Assembly (NCBI GenBank): GCA_002328035.1
Contig: DCVL01000049.1
Span: forward strand, 33,178 to 97,177
Source: Geobacter sp. UBA2189
GTDB taxonomy: Bacteria > Desulfobacterota > Desulfuromonadia > Geobacterales > Pseudopelobacteraceae
Direction: 5' to 3'
Length of the DNA stretch: 64,000 nt
The notes beneath the pieces are model-generated. The model was given only the letters and a program-made list of their open reading frames with translations. It was not told the origin of the DNA and did no database searches. Below, piece by piece: positions 16,329 to 24,894 of this stretch. Position numbers and translations under genes: made by a program. Numbering within the stretch: position 1 is the first letter of the stretch; each line of letters begins with the position of its first letter.

Positions 16329-16723
16329 TTACGATTCTCGATGCCAGCGCTGCAGTCGCTATTGTGATGAATCTTCCTGAATCATCAAAATTCGAACCTG
16401 ATATTGCCAGATCCGATATAGTAATTGCCCCTGACATTTTTGTAGCTGAGGTTTCAAACGCACTATGGAAATACGTTCGCGCCGGTATTCTGGATTCAGA
16501 TCAGGGTAGCAGCGCGCTTGAGCGCGCGGTAACTCTTATTGATACGTTTGAACCAGGACAGATGCTGTACAAGGAAGCGTTTGCCTTGTCAGTTAACCAT
16601 CTGCACCCTGTGTACGATGCCCTTTATCTGGTTTTAGCCCGTAGACATAATGGTATCTTGGCAACATTTGACAAGCGACTGGCAGAGTTGGCATCGAAAC
16701 TACACATCAGAATGCTGCACTAA
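16325..16723 (+). CDS. vapC: PIN domain toxin VapC
   Basis: 132 residues. PIN core: ILDASAAVAIVMN (Asp), FVAEVSNALWKY (Glu), HPVYDALYLVLARR (Asp) and ATFDKRLAELA (Asp). It is of the FitB/VapC type and fits the preceding FitA-like antitoxin. Only 20 bases separate its stop from the ABC ATPase gene, so TA and exporter genes may share transcripts. Confidence 0.87.
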   Translation: MITILDASAAVAIVMNLPESSKFEPDIARSDIVIAPDIFVAEVSNALWKYVRAGILDSDQGSSALERAVTLIDTFEPGQMLYKEAFALSVNHLHPVYDALYLVLARRHNGILATFDKRLAELASKLHIRMLH

Positions 16724-16743
16724 TATGACTGGAGTTATGCTGT

Positions 16744-17607
16744 ATGAACGCCATTGAGATCACAGGGCTGTGCAAGCAGTTTAGCGGTAAGCGTAAGACA
16801 AAGGTTAATGCCCTGAAGGGGCTTGACCTCACAATTGAGACAGGTGAGGTGTTCGGTTTTTTGGGGCCAAACGGTGCTGGCAAGAGTACCACCATCAAAT
16901 GCCTAATGGGGCTGATCCGGCCAACATCCGGGACTGCAACCATCCTGGGTGAACCGATCGGAAGCGACGCATCCCGCGTCAGGGTTGGCTATCTCCCTGA
17001 AAATCCTGCTTTTTACGACTATCTTACTGCTGAGGAATACCTGCAATTTGTAGGGCGGGTGTTCAAAATGCCGGAAGCTCTCTTAAACCGCCGTTCTGAG
17101 GAGACACTGAAACAGCTAGAGTTGTGGGACGCCCGCAAACGCCAGATTCGTAGTTACAGCAAGGGAATGGTGCAGCGAGTAGGACTGGCTCAGGTGCTAC
17201 TACACGACCCTGAACTCTATATTCTGGATGAACCGATGAGCGGGTTGGATCCACTTGGTCGTGCCCTTGTCAAGGAGATCATTCTTGATCTGAAAAAACG
17301 GGGTAAATCAGTTTTTTTCAGCACTCACATTACCGATGATGTGGAAAAGGTCTGTGATCGGGTGGGGGTGATCAATAAGGGGCAGTTGCTTGTGGTTGAA
17401 AGCGTTGACACCATTCTTCAGCGCGGTGTAGAAGGGTATACGGTGCTTGTGATGAATGCCGATGGTAAACAAGAGGAGCTGTTGATTGGCAAAGCTGATT
17501 TGCAAGTATTTATTGAACATACCGTGAAGAACCGGCAGTCAATTGAAAAGATTGAACCACGCCGCAAGGATATGGAGGCGTTCTTCCTTGAGATCGTGGC
17601 TCGGTAA
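16744..17607 (+). CDS. ABC exporter ATP-binding protein (xapD-like)
   Basis: 287 residues. Complete ATPase motifs: Walker A GPNGAGKST, Q-loop GYLPENPAFYDYLT, signature YSKGMVQR, Walker B LYILDEPMSGLDP, and H-loop STHITDD. It belongs to the CcmA/NatA group that works with ABC-2 permeases, so its partner is probably the permease at 14344. By position it corresponds to GSU1501 (xapD) as I recall it. The VapC module lies between it and the other exporter genes. Its stop overlaps the presumed start of the next gene by 20 bases. Confidence 0.85.
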   Translation: MNAIEITGLCKQFSGKRKTKVNALKGLDLTIETGEVFGFLGPNGAGKSTTIKCLMGLIRPTSGTATILGEPIGSDASRVRVGYLPENPAFYDYLTAEEYLQFVGRVFKMPEALLNRRSEETLKQLELWDARKRQIRSYSKGMVQRVGLAQVLLHDPELYILDEPMSGLDPLGRALVKEIILDLKKRGKSVFFSTHITDDVEKVCDRVGVINKGQLLVVESVDTILQRGVEGYTVLVMNADGKQEELLIGKADLQVFIEHTVKNRQSIEKIEPRRKDMEAFFLEIVAR

Positions 17608-19300
17608 CAATCAGCTGTACCACCCGCTGTTTGTGCCGGTACTCCTGGTTGCTGTGATCCTGGCAACGTATTATCCCGCCATACCAAGTGGCACCCATCC
17701 GATAGATGATCCCGGTATTTTCTCCCTTTACTCTGCGACCCCTCCTTTAATGCAAATCCTGTTACCCAGCAACAGCTACTATTACCGTCCTCTTGTTGAA
17801 CTTTCCTTCTGGCTTGACAATCTTTTCTGGGGTATGGAATCGTCTGTAATGCATCTGGAAAGCATCCTGCTGCATTGCGCCAACAGCCTGCTGGTATTTC
17901 TGCTGGCCTGCAAATTGTCTGATGATAACAGAAGCAGATTGATTCCCCTTCTGGCGGCACTGCTGTTTGCCCTGCATCCGGTTAATGTAGAGGCAGTGGC
18001 CTGGATTGCCGGCCGAACGGATCCCCTGCTTGCCTTGTTTGTTCTCTCTGGCAGCTTTTTCTGGTTGCGCTGGCTTGATGCGACCCGTTGGCAGGATATG
18101 ACTGTAGCGTTTGCCCTGTTTGGCGCTGCCCTGTTTACCAAAGAAACCGCACTGGCCTTTGGTGCAATAATTGTCCTGTTGGCAGTGACAAGACAGGGAT
18201 CAACCACGGTTCGACAACGGCTGACAGCGGTTGGGATACTCTCTGCACCTTCATTGCTACTGGTTCTGTATGCCCTGATCTTCCGTGGCGGCTCCAGCGG
18301 GTTAAGTCGTTTTTTATCCACCACTAACCTGTATCCTGCTCAGGCCATAAGGGATGCGTTGATCGCCTTTGGCTTTTATGCCAAAAAGTTGCTCCTTCCC
18401 TTTCCACTTAACTTTGCCATACATGAAGTGTCACCTTTTTACACTCTGGCAGGTGTGGCGGTTTTTGTATTTTTATGCTGGATCTTGCGCCGTCACAGGC
18501 TGGCCGGTATACTTTTCCTCTCAGCTGTTTTTTTTATCCTTCCTGCGGTTCTGGTTGCAGTCAAGCAGGTTGCCTGGACACTCTTTGCCGAGCGGTATCT
18601 GTATCTGCCAACAGCGTTTTTTGTTCTAGGGGTCTCCGTTGTTGTTTCAGATTACTGGGACAGACAGAAAAAGATCCTGTTACCGGTCGCATTGTGCCTG
18701 ATTGTTTCTTTTGCTGGTATCAGTTTTCAGAGAGCCTCACTGTGGGCTGATAAACTGGCCTTTTTTCAGGATGCTGTGGCAAAATCACCACGGTTCGGAT
18801 CAGTCTATTACAGCCTGGGAGGGATTCTTGCCCAGAACGGTAAAACTGACCAGGCTGCGGAAGCCTTCGCCGCTGCAGATCGTCTGAACCAGCGTGATTC
18901 AATGCGGTATCCGATCAAGGCAGCCATTATGGGCTCACTGATTGCCAAAGGTGAGAATAGCGAGGCAAGAGAGTTCTTTTTTAAGCTTTTCAGGCAAAAA
19001 AAAGATGCGCCTGCAAATTTTCTGGAGCTTTTATACAAGGTGGACGGAAAACGAATAAACAGCCTGTCAGCTGAGGCCAAACAGCTTCTGGCGGAGGATC
19101 TTATAGAAACACTTGAGCTGCTTAATAAGAAACAACCTGACCCGTTCTGGCTGTATCAAAGTGGCCAGTTTGCAGTACAGGCCGGGGATAAAAACAGGGC
19201 TGCTGATTTCTTCAGGCGGGCATACACGGCTGCTCCGCCAGATGCTCATTACCGTGGAGCAGCAAAAACCTTGTTTCTCAGGTTGGAGGGGTCAAGATGA
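17588..19300 (+). CDS. TMTC-like GT-C glycosyltransferase with TPR tail
   Basis: 570 residues from a TTG at 17588 with GGAGG 9 bases upstream; a TTG at 17543 would add 15 residues. About ten hydrophobic segments are followed by a C-terminal TPR region (VYYSLGGILAQNGKTDQAAE). An acidic pair IDDP sits in the first periplasmic loop, as in GT-C enzymes. FALHPVNVEAVAWIAGRTDP is the hallmark of TMTC proteins, the O-mannosyltransferase relatives. Such enzymes use polyprenyl-phosphate sugars on the periplasmic side. The acceptor here is unknown; pilin or exported polysaccharide are both possible. The gene is coupled to the UbiA gene by ATGA. Confidence 0.78.
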   Translation: MRSWLGNNQLYHPLFVPVLLVAVILATYYPAIPSGTHPIDDPGIFSLYSATPPLMQILLPSNSYYYRPLVELSFWLDNLFWGMESSVMHLESILLHCANSLLVFLLACKLSDDNRSRLIPLLAALLFALHPVNVEAVAWIAGRTDPLLALFVLSGSFFWLRWLDATRWQDMTVAFALFGAALFTKETALAFGAIIVLLAVTRQGSTTVRQRLTAVGILSAPSLLLVLYALIFRGGSSGLSRFLSTTNLYPAQAIRDALIAFGFYAKKLLLPFPLNFAIHEVSPFYTLAGVAVFVFLCWILRRHRLAGILFLSAVFFILPAVLVAVKQVAWTLFAERYLYLPTAFFVLGVSVVVSDYWDRQKKILLPVALCLIVSFAGISFQRASLWADKLAFFQDAVAKSPRFGSVYYSLGGILAQNGKTDQAAEAFAAADRLNQRDSMRYPIKAAIMGSLIAKGENSEAREFFFKLFRQKKDAPANFLELLYKVDGKRINSLSAEAKQLLAEDLIETLELLNKKQPDPFWLYQSGQFAVQAGDKNRAADFFRRAYTAAPPDAHYRGAAKTLFLRLEGSR

Positions 19301-20139
19301 TGTCAGCCTACCTGACTATCTTACGTCCTGGCCAGTGGCTGAAGAATCTGATGCTGTTTTTTCCGCTTTTCCTTTCAGGTCAGGCGAACATTCAAACTGT
19401 TACTTGCAGGGGGATATCGGCTTTTATAGCCTTTTGCCTGGTTTCAAGCGCAGGGTATATTTTTAATGATCTGCTTGATCGTGACCGCGATCTGTACCAC
19501 CCTGAAAAGCGTTTACGTCCGTTGCCATCAGGTGCTGTTTCTGTTGTGGGTGCATCAAGTTTTGCAATATTCTTACTAATTTCCGGTCTTGTATCAGCCG
19601 GTTTTATTTCTTATAAAATCCTGTTGTTATTGCTGCTCTACGGCCTTATTTCCTTCCTGTATACACTGATGCTGAAATCTCTGCCGGTGATTGATCTGTT
19701 CTGTATTGCCGTCGGTTTTCTGATCCGCCTACAGGCTGGTGGAGAGCTGTTTCAGATCCAAGTATCCTCCTGGTTGTTCCTGACCGTCTTCCTGCTTGCG
19801 GTCTTTCTAGGTACGGGCAAACGTTTAAGTGAGTCTCAAACATTGGGTGACTGCGCTGGTGAACATCGCGCCAGTCTGGCCTGTTATCCCCCCGGTTTTC
19901 TTGCCGGAATCATGTACATGACCGGCAGCGCTGTGTTGATGACCTACGCCATGTATGTCGTACACAAGCCAAGATTGCTTTACACGGTTCCGCTCTGTCT
20001 GTTCGGCTTGTTGCGCTTCATGCTGCGGGTCAGCTCTGGAAAGGGAGGGGATCCGACTGAGGCGTTGCTCAAGGATTGGATACTGTTTTTAGTAAGTCTG
20101 GTCTGGCTGCTGATGGTGGTCTGGAGCATCTATTGCTAA
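19297..20139 (+). CDS. UbiA prenyltransferase, decaprenyl-P phosphoribosyltransferase-like
   Basis: 280 residues, about eight membrane segments. The UbiA first motif appears as FNDLLDRDRDLYHPEKRLRP followed by LPSG. This form, with ND-x2-D-x3-D and a KRxRPLxSG loop, and the N-terminal LRPGQWLKNLMLFFPLF, are typical of DPPR synthases (Rv3806c type), which put PRPP-derived phosphoribose on polyprenyl phosphate. It overlaps the TMTC-like gene by ATGA. The visible chain stops at this step: no phosphatase or DprE1/DprE2-like epimerase is in the window. The substrate is inferred from family resemblance. Confidence 0.78.
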   Translation: MMSAYLTILRPGQWLKNLMLFFPLFLSGQANIQTVTCRGISAFIAFCLVSSAGYIFNDLLDRDRDLYHPEKRLRPLPSGAVSVVGASSFAIFLLISGLVSAGFISYKILLLLLLYGLISFLYTLMLKSLPVIDLFCIAVGFLIRLQAGGELFQIQVSSWLFLTVFLLAVFLGTGKRLSESQTLGDCAGEHRASLACYPPGFLAGIMYMTGSAVLMTYAMYVVHKPRLLYTVPLCLFGLLRFMLRVSSGKGGDPTEALLKDWILFLVSLVWLLMVVWSIYC

Positions 20140-21098
20140 GTCAGGTAATGATTATTCTTGTCAACTGGAATGGCTGGCGTGATACCGTGGAGTGTTTGGA
20201 AAGTCTGCAAAAACTTGACTATCCTGATTTCAGGGTTGTGGTTTGTAACAATGGTTCCTCTGATGACTCGCTTGGTCAGATCAGGAGCTGGGCGGATAGT
20301 CGTGCAGTATCATGGGCAGAGTATCAGCGTAGCAAGGCAGAGGCAGGCGGTTTGCATGCTGTTGATCCGCAGTTGACGCTTATCAGTATAGAGGAAAATC
20401 TGGGCTTTGCTGGCGGCAACAACGTAGGCATACGCTATGGCATGGCACGGGGCGATATCAGTTACTACTGGCTGCTGAATAATGATACCGTGGTTGAACC
20501 TGCCGCCTTAACACAGATGGTGCTACGGATGCAGAACGATCAGACGGTCGGTATCTGCGGTTCAACCATTCGCCTGTATCATGATCATGAAAAAATTCAG
20601 GCCTTGGGTGGTGGGCATTACTACCATTGGCTCGGATTGCCTTGGCATTATGGACGATTTATCAGGTGGGACAGGAGGGAGATCAATCAAGAGCAGGCCG
20701 AGGCTCGCATGAACTATGTTGAAGGTGCTTCAATGCTGGTATCGAAGCAGTTTGTTGAGCAAGTAGGGCTTATGTGTGAGGATTACTTTCTCTATTTTGA
20801 AGAGGCTGATTGGGCAATCCGAGCTAAAGGTCGTTTCAGGCTGGGGTACGCTTCACGGAGTGTTGTGTATCACAAGGTGGGGCGTAGTATCGGAACCAGC
20901 AGCAACCCCTTAACAATCAGTTATACCAGTGACTATTTTAACATCCGTAATCGCCTGATGTTTACCCGGCGGTTTTATCCGGCTGCGTTGCCAACGGTCT
21001 GGCTGGTCATCGTGGCTGCTTTTTTTGTGCGTCTTTGCTGTGGTAAATGGGACCGTGCCATGATGATTTTCAGACTCCTGTTCAGTAAAACAAAATGA
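20133..21098 (+). CDS. Glycosyltransferase family 2 (rhamnosyltransferase-like)
   Basis: 321 residues from a TTG at 20133, with GGAG 6 bases upstream, overlapping the UbiA stop; ATG 20148 is an alternative. GT-A fold features: VMIILVNWNGWRDTVECLES, VVCNNGSSDDS, ENLGFAGGNNVGIRYG, and NNDTVVEP with the metal-binding Asp. The family resembles WbbL-type rhamnosyltransferases. A C-terminal hydrophobic stretch may touch the membrane. ATGA couples it to the next GT2 gene. Confidence 0.82.
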   Translation: MLSQVMIILVNWNGWRDTVECLESLQKLDYPDFRVVVCNNGSSDDSLGQIRSWADSRAVSWAEYQRSKAEAGGLHAVDPQLTLISIEENLGFAGGNNVGIRYGMARGDISYYWLLNNDTVVEPAALTQMVLRMQNDQTVGICGSTIRLYHDHEKIQALGGGHYYHWLGLPWHYGRFIRWDRREINQEQAEARMNYVEGASMLVSKQFVEQVGLMCEDYFLYFEEADWAIRAKGRFRLGYASRSVVYHKVGRSIGTSSNPLTISYTSDYFNIRNRLMFTRRFYPAALPTVWLVIVAAFFVRLCCGKWDRAMMIFRLLFSKTK

Positions 21099-21811
21099 GC
21101 TTATCAGATAAACTATCGGTTATTACGGTGGTAAAAAATGGTGCCTGCCTGCTGGAAGAAACCATAGTAAGTGTTATTGCTCAAAAAACATCTACAGCAA
21201 TTGATTATCTTGTGGTTGATGGTGGCTCAACAGACGGAACCCTGGAAATTATCAAGAAATATGCTAATCAGATTTCATGGTGGAGCAGTGAGCAGGACAA
21301 CGGTATCTATGATGCCATGAACAAGGGTTGGGCAGCGGCTGCAGATGACAGTTTTGTGCTGTTTCTTGGAGCCGGAGACAAGATTATTGCACTGCCAGGA
21401 TCCATGAGCCGCTACTCTCGGCTTGATGTGGTGTATGGTTCAGTCATGATGGGTGAAAAAACAGTCTTCACTCCCCGAGCTGATTTTCATCTGAAGCTGT
21501 ATAACTCACTGCATCATCAGGCACTTCTGGTGAACAAGGCGTTGCATCCCGCTCCTCCCTTTAACTGCAGTTATCCGCTCTACGCAGATTTTGATTTTAA
21601 CCAGCGTATGAAGAAAAGCAGGGTAAACTTTGTTTTTGATCCGCAGTTTACAGGCTATGCCCGAACTGGAGGGGTAAGCGACCGTCAGTGCTTTGCTGAA
21701 TCATTAAGAATTGTTTCTGCCAACTTCGGTTTGTTGTGGGCAACTCTGGCTTTTACAGGCTACTATGCAATGAAAATTATTCCTTTTTTAAGGCAGTTAC
21801 GGCCTTTTTAA
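21095..21811 (+). CDS. Glycosyltransferase family 2
   Basis: 238 residues. Starts VITVVKNGACLLEETIVSVI and continues VVDGGSTDGTLEII, with EQDNGIYDAMNKG and the FLGAGD metal-binding motif, all typical of WcaA/WbyL-like family 2 enzymes. It is the last gene of the exporter operon before the next TA module. Probably adds a sugar to the same polymer as its neighbour. Confidence 0.83.
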   Translation: MSLSDKLSVITVVKNGACLLEETIVSVIAQKTSTAIDYLVVDGGSTDGTLEIIKKYANQISWWSSEQDNGIYDAMNKGWAAAADDSFVLFLGAGDKIIALPGSMSRYSRLDVVYGSVMMGEKTVFTPRADFHLKLYNSLHHQALLVNKALHPAPPFNCSYPLYADFDFNQRMKKSRVNFVFDPQFTGYARTGGVSDRQCFAESLRIVSANFGLLWATLAFTGYYAMKIIPFLRQLRPF

Positions 21812-21827
21812 ACCCTACAATGTTTAC

Positions 21828-21895
21828 CATCATACGAAACTTTATGATGTTTTGACAATACAGCGAATATGAGTCACTATGATTCGTGATGAATC
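21828..21895 (+). promoter_or_regulatory. Inverted repeats upstream of VapBC-like module
   Basis: Two inverted repeats precede the antitoxin: CATCAT-N10-ATGATG (21828-21849) and GATTC-N5-GAATC (21881-21895). A TTGACA lies between them at 21852-21857 with no ideally spaced -10. They are candidate operators for the antitoxin; the call rests only on symmetry. Confidence 0.35.
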
Positions 21896-21912
21896 AACAG
21901 GAGGTGAGATTT

Positions 21913-22179
21913 ATGCGTCAGATGACCTTGAGAGATATACCTGAAGAAATAGAGATGGTTGTACGAAATGAGGCAAGCAAGAAAGGAGTCAGTCTTAACA
22001 AGGCGTTTCTTACTTTGCTTCGCAGGGGCACTCAACAGACAACAGGGCAATCACCCACTGTAAACAGGCAGCATAAAAGCCAATTTACCCGTTTTTGCGG
22101 CATCTGGTCTGATGAAGATGCTGTTGAATTTGACAAGGCACTCTTGGAACAACGTAAAATTGATAACGAGGTGTGGTAA
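21913..22179 (+). CDS. Ribbon-helix-helix antitoxin (VapB/Arc-like)
   Basis: 88 residues from the ATG with AGGAGGTGAGA upstream; ATG 21886 lacks a site. The N terminus MRQMTLRDIPEEIEMVVRNE and KKGVSLNKAFLTLLRRG form a ribbon-helix-helix. The end, FCGIWSDEDAVEFDKALLEQ, is a toxin-binding tail seen in VapB-like proteins. The TAATG junction overlaps the PIN gene by one base. Confidence 0.8.
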   Translation: MRQMTLRDIPEEIEMVVRNEASKKGVSLNKAFLTLLRRGTQQTTGQSPTVNRQHKSQFTRFCGIWSDEDAVEFDKALLEQRKIDNEVW

Positions 22180-22571
22180 TGAGACGCATACTCCTTGATA
22201 CTTCGGCGTACTCGCTCCTGATGCGTGGAAATAAAGATATTGCCAAATTGCTGGATGAAGCAGATGAAGTCTTTTTGTCCGCAATTGTTGTCGGAGAATT
22301 ACTTGCCGGTTTTAAAAATGCTTCCAAAGAACAGCATAATAAATTAGTTTTACATGACTTTTCATCTTTAGAGAAGGTAGGAACTCTTTATATAGATGAT
22401 GAGACAGCAGAACGGTATTCGCTAATTCATACTTTTCTTAAAAAGAGTGGAGCCCCTATACCAACGAACGATACATGGATTGCAGCAAGTGCCATGCAGC
22501 ATGGTCTGGTGCTAATTACGGCGGATCAGCACTTTTCAGTTTTGCCTCAGATCGTCTCTTTAATTATGTAA
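22179..22571 (+). CDS. vapC: PIN domain toxin VapC
   Basis: 130 residues from ATG 22179, which overlaps the antitoxin stop (TAATG) and has GAGGTG upstream. PIN residues: ILLDTSAYSLLM (Asp), IVVGELLAGF (Glu), TNDTWIAASAMQ (Asp) and TADQHF (Asp). It appears intact. The wzm gene starts 42 bases later. Confidence 0.87.
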   Translation: MRRILLDTSAYSLLMRGNKDIAKLLDEADEVFLSAIVVGELLAGFKNASKEQHNKLVLHDFSSLEKVGTLYIDDETAERYSLIHTFLKKSGAPIPTNDTWIAASAMQHGLVLITADQHFSVLPQIVSLIM

Positions 22572-22613
22572 ATCAATTCCTGATCGGCATCTAAGAGGTT
22601 TCGCAAGAAGAAC

Positions 22614-23453
22614 ATGAACAGAGATGAAATGCCACAACAAGAACTGCTGATAGAGCCGAACCGTCCGGTGCTACACTACTGGCGCGATGTCTGGCGTTAC
22701 CGGGAACTGTTCTGGTTTCTGGTCTGGCGGGATATTCTGGTGCGCTATAAGCAGACCGTAATCGGTATAGCATGGAGTGTGATCCGTCCACTTATTACCA
22801 TGGTAGTATTTACCGCAGTATTTGGCATTCTGGCAAAACTGCCGGACAGTGGTGTGCCATACCCTCTCTTGGTCTTTGCTGCCATGTTGCCCTGGAACTT
22901 CTTTGCCAATTCACTCTCTGAAGGCTCAGGATCGCTGGTGGGTAATGCCAACCTGCTGACCAAGGTCTATTTTCCCCGTATCATTATTCCCACTAGCAGT
23001 ATTATTGTCAGCTTGACAGATTTTGTCATCTCACTGGTCATTATGGCAGGTATAATGTGCTGGTACGGTTACCTGCCAGACTGGCGGATGGTTACACTAC
23101 CGCTCTTTCTCTTGCTTGCTTTTCTGCCAGTAGCAGGCGCCGGTCTCTGGTTTGCCGCTTTAAATGTCAGATATCGGGACTTCCGTTATCTGGTTCCCTT
23201 TGTTTTGCAGGTTGGACTTTATGTTTCTCCAGTGGGTTTTGCCAGCAGCATTGTGCCGGAAAAATGGCGTCTGTTGTATGCGCTTAATCCGATGGTGGGG
23301 GTGATTGATGGTTTCAGGTGGGCATTATTGAGAGGGGTTGTTGAACTCTACTGGCCAGGTATTCTGATTTCAACAATTCTGTCGCTGATGCTTCTTATTT
23401 CCGGCCTCTGGTATTTCCGCAAAACCGAACGGATTCTGGCGGATGTGATATAG
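22614..23453 (+). CDS. wzm: Polysaccharide ABC exporter permease Wzm
   Basis: 279 residues with six membrane segments. The N-terminal cytoplasmic part (WRYRELFWFLVWRDILVRYK followed by QTVIGIAWSVIRP) and YPLLVFAAMLPWNFFANSL are classic for O-antigen/teichoic acid exporter permeases. The partner ATPase (Wzt) normally follows directly; here three TA modules and a truncated wzt copy lie between them. It exports an undecaprenyl-linked glycan across the inner membrane. Confidence 0.9.
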   Translation: MNRDEMPQQELLIEPNRPVLHYWRDVWRYRELFWFLVWRDILVRYKQTVIGIAWSVIRPLITMVVFTAVFGILAKLPDSGVPYPLLVFAAMLPWNFFANSLSEGSGSLVGNANLLTKVYFPRIIIPTSSIIVSLTDFVISLVIMAGIMCWYGYLPDWRMVTLPLFLLLAFLPVAGAGLWFAALNVRYRDFRYLVPFVLQVGLYVSPVGFASSIVPEKWRLLYALNPMVGVIDGFRWALLRGVVELYWPGILISTILSLMLLISGLWYFRKTERILADVI

Positions 23454-23489
23454 TGACATGCGAGGTCTGTCTATTTTGCCGATACTTGT

Positions 23490-23495
23490 TATACT
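23490..23495 (+). promoter_or_regulatory. Possible extended -10 promoter of first MNT/HEPN module
   Basis: TGTTATACT supplies an extended -10 (TGn-TATACT, 23490-23495) about 100 bases before the MNT gene. No good -35 is present, as is common for extended -10 promoters. Low-confidence call in an otherwise empty 140-base gap. Confidence 0.3.
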
Positions 23496-23593
23496 TTACG
23501 AGCTATTCTGCTAGGTTTGAAGGATAGAGCGCAGTTTTGCAGATGTAGTAAATATTTCTGGAATAACGTGCTGGCGTAGAACAGGAGTATCAG

Positions 23594-23908
23594 ATGATTT
23601 TGCCAGATTTAAAAAATGAAATAATTCAGCTTGTTGTCGGTCAGATGCACCCATTAAAAATAATTCTATTTGGATCATACGCATATGGTACCCCCAATCA
23701 GGATAGTGATCTTGATTTGGCTATTATTTTACCAGGGACAACTTCCAGACATAAAGACACTGTAAAAGTTTACAAGCTACTTAAAGACATTCGAATACCC
23801 AAGGATATTATAGTATCTTCTCTTGAGGAATATGAGTTTTACAAGCATGAGGCAGGGTCTGTGTACAAGACCATAGATGAAAAAGGAATTGTACTGTATG
23901 CCCGTTAA
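23594..23908 (+). CDS. MNT-type nucleotidyltransferase antitoxin
   Basis: 104 residues with CAGGAG upstream. The minimal nucleotidyltransferase motif G-S-x10-D-x-D is exact: GSYAYGTPNQDSDLD. It follows the family fold KIILFGSYAYG and ends in a short C-terminal lobe. In MNT-HEPN systems the MNT protein adds AMP to the HEPN RNase and silences it. The HEPN gene overlaps it by 11 bases. Confidence 0.85.
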   Translation: MILPDLKNEIIQLVVGQMHPLKIILFGSYAYGTPNQDSDLDLAIILPGTTSRHKDTVKVYKLLKDIRIPKDIIVSSLEEYEFYKHEAGSVYKTIDEKGIVLYAR

Positions 23909-24290
23909 CTTTCCACGACAATACGATATTTTTAAAAAGAAAGCTGACGCCGACCTCGACCTTGTGATTGTTGCCCTTTCGCTTGAAGATCGAGGAATCG
24001 ACCTTGATATTATCTTCTTTCATCTACAGCAGGCAGTAGAGAAATATCTCAAAACGTTACTTTCCTTCAAAAATGTCCATTTTGAAAAAATCCATGATAT
24101 ACAGAAGCTTATAACCCTTTGTTCTGACAATTTTGTTGTCCTACCTGGCTACATTGATACCTTTATCGAACTGAATCCATATACTGTAGAGGGGAGATAT
24201 GCGATTATTGCTGATGACATGGCCGAGGCTGATACTTATTCTAAATTGTTGCTAGAGTTAAAATTTTATATTGAATCCGTTATCTTATAG
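23898..24290 (+). CDS. HEPN domain protein (toxin of MNT/HEPN pair)
   Basis: 130 residues from ATG 23898; an ATG at 23877 is possible. The HEPN fingerprint FFHLQQAVEKYLKTLLSF is clear, and ELNPYTVEGRYA stands where pfam05168 members have their R-Y motif. It lacks the R-x4-H-x-Y motif of HepT RNases, so its toxicity is not certain. A module like this may also act as a nucleotidyltransferase-regulated substrate-binding pair. Confidence 0.8.
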   Translation: MPVNFPRQYDIFKKKADADLDLVIVALSLEDRGIDLDIIFFHLQQAVEKYLKTLLSFKNVHFEKIHDIQKLITLCSDNFVVLPGYIDTFIELNPYTVEGRYAIIADDMAEADTYSKLLLELKFYIESVIL

Positions 24291-24292
24291 CA

Positions 24293-24536
24293 ATGTCCAC
24301 CATCGTAAGAGTAAAAAACCTGAGCAAGAAGTACACCATCTCCCACCAGCAGCAAGGAGACAACTCCTCCCTGCGTGAAGTCATCACCAACCGAGTAGCC
24401 AATTTTGGCAAAAAACTCCTTTCACCATTTACCATTCACTGGCCTCTGAAGATTTCCGGGCTTTGAAAAGTTTCTCCTTTGAAGTAAAACAAGGTGACAG
24501 GATTGGCATTTCAGGTCGCAACGAAGCCGGTAAGTT
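24293..24536 (+). pseudogene. Truncated duplicate of wzt 5' end
   Basis: The ATG at 24293 begins MSTIVRVKNLSKKYTISHQQ, nearly the same as intact Wzt at 26214. The first 140 bases or so look about 90% identical by eye. The frame then stops after about 57 codons. In another frame the similarity continues (ASEDFRALKSFSFEVKQGDR) up to a ruined P-loop, GRNEAGKLF instead of GRNGAGKST, and ends near 24536. The rest of the ATPase is absent. It follows directly after the first HEPN gene. Confidence 0.88.
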
Positions 24537-24594
24537 GTTTTTGTTTCAAACATCAAAATTGACTGTTTTAAAATAAAAGTCATGGAGGGGCGTC

Positions 24595-24894
24595 ATGGCT
24601 AAACTCGATAAAACCCAGATAGTTGAGTTTTTAGCATCCCACAAATCAGAGCTGCAAATACGTTTTGGGGTTGAACGAATTGGTATTTTTGGCAGTTTCG
24701 TTCGTGGAGAACAGAATGATGATTCTGATATAGATATAGCAGTAGAAATTTTGGGGGACAATTTGTCCGAAAAGTACTTTGGAACGCTTCATTTTATTGA
24801 AGACAATTTAGGCAGAAAAATTGATCTTGGACTAGTGTCGTCAATACGGCCTGAGATCTTGCCGTATGTTTTAAGGGAAATAGAATATGTCTAA
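24595..24894 (+). CDS. mntA: MntA antitoxin (MNT nucleotidyltransferase)
   Basis: 99 residues with GGAGG upstream. The G-S-x10-D-x-D motif is exact (GSFVRGEQNDDSDID), followed by IDLGLVSSIRPEI. It overlaps the HEPN gene by 8 bases. MntA proteins add AMP groups to a Tyr near the HEPN active site and so block the toxin. This MNT is not a close copy of the one at 23594. Confidence 0.9.
   Translation: MAKLDKTQIVEFLASHKSELQIRFGVERIGIFGSFVRGEQNDDSDIDIAVEILGDNLSEKYFGTLHFIEDNLGRKIDLGLVSSIRPEILPYVLREIEYV

Noticed and set aside
17418..17960. 180-codon minus-strand frame
   Set aside because: Antisense to the ABC ATPase and TMTC-like genes; both sense genes have clear domains.
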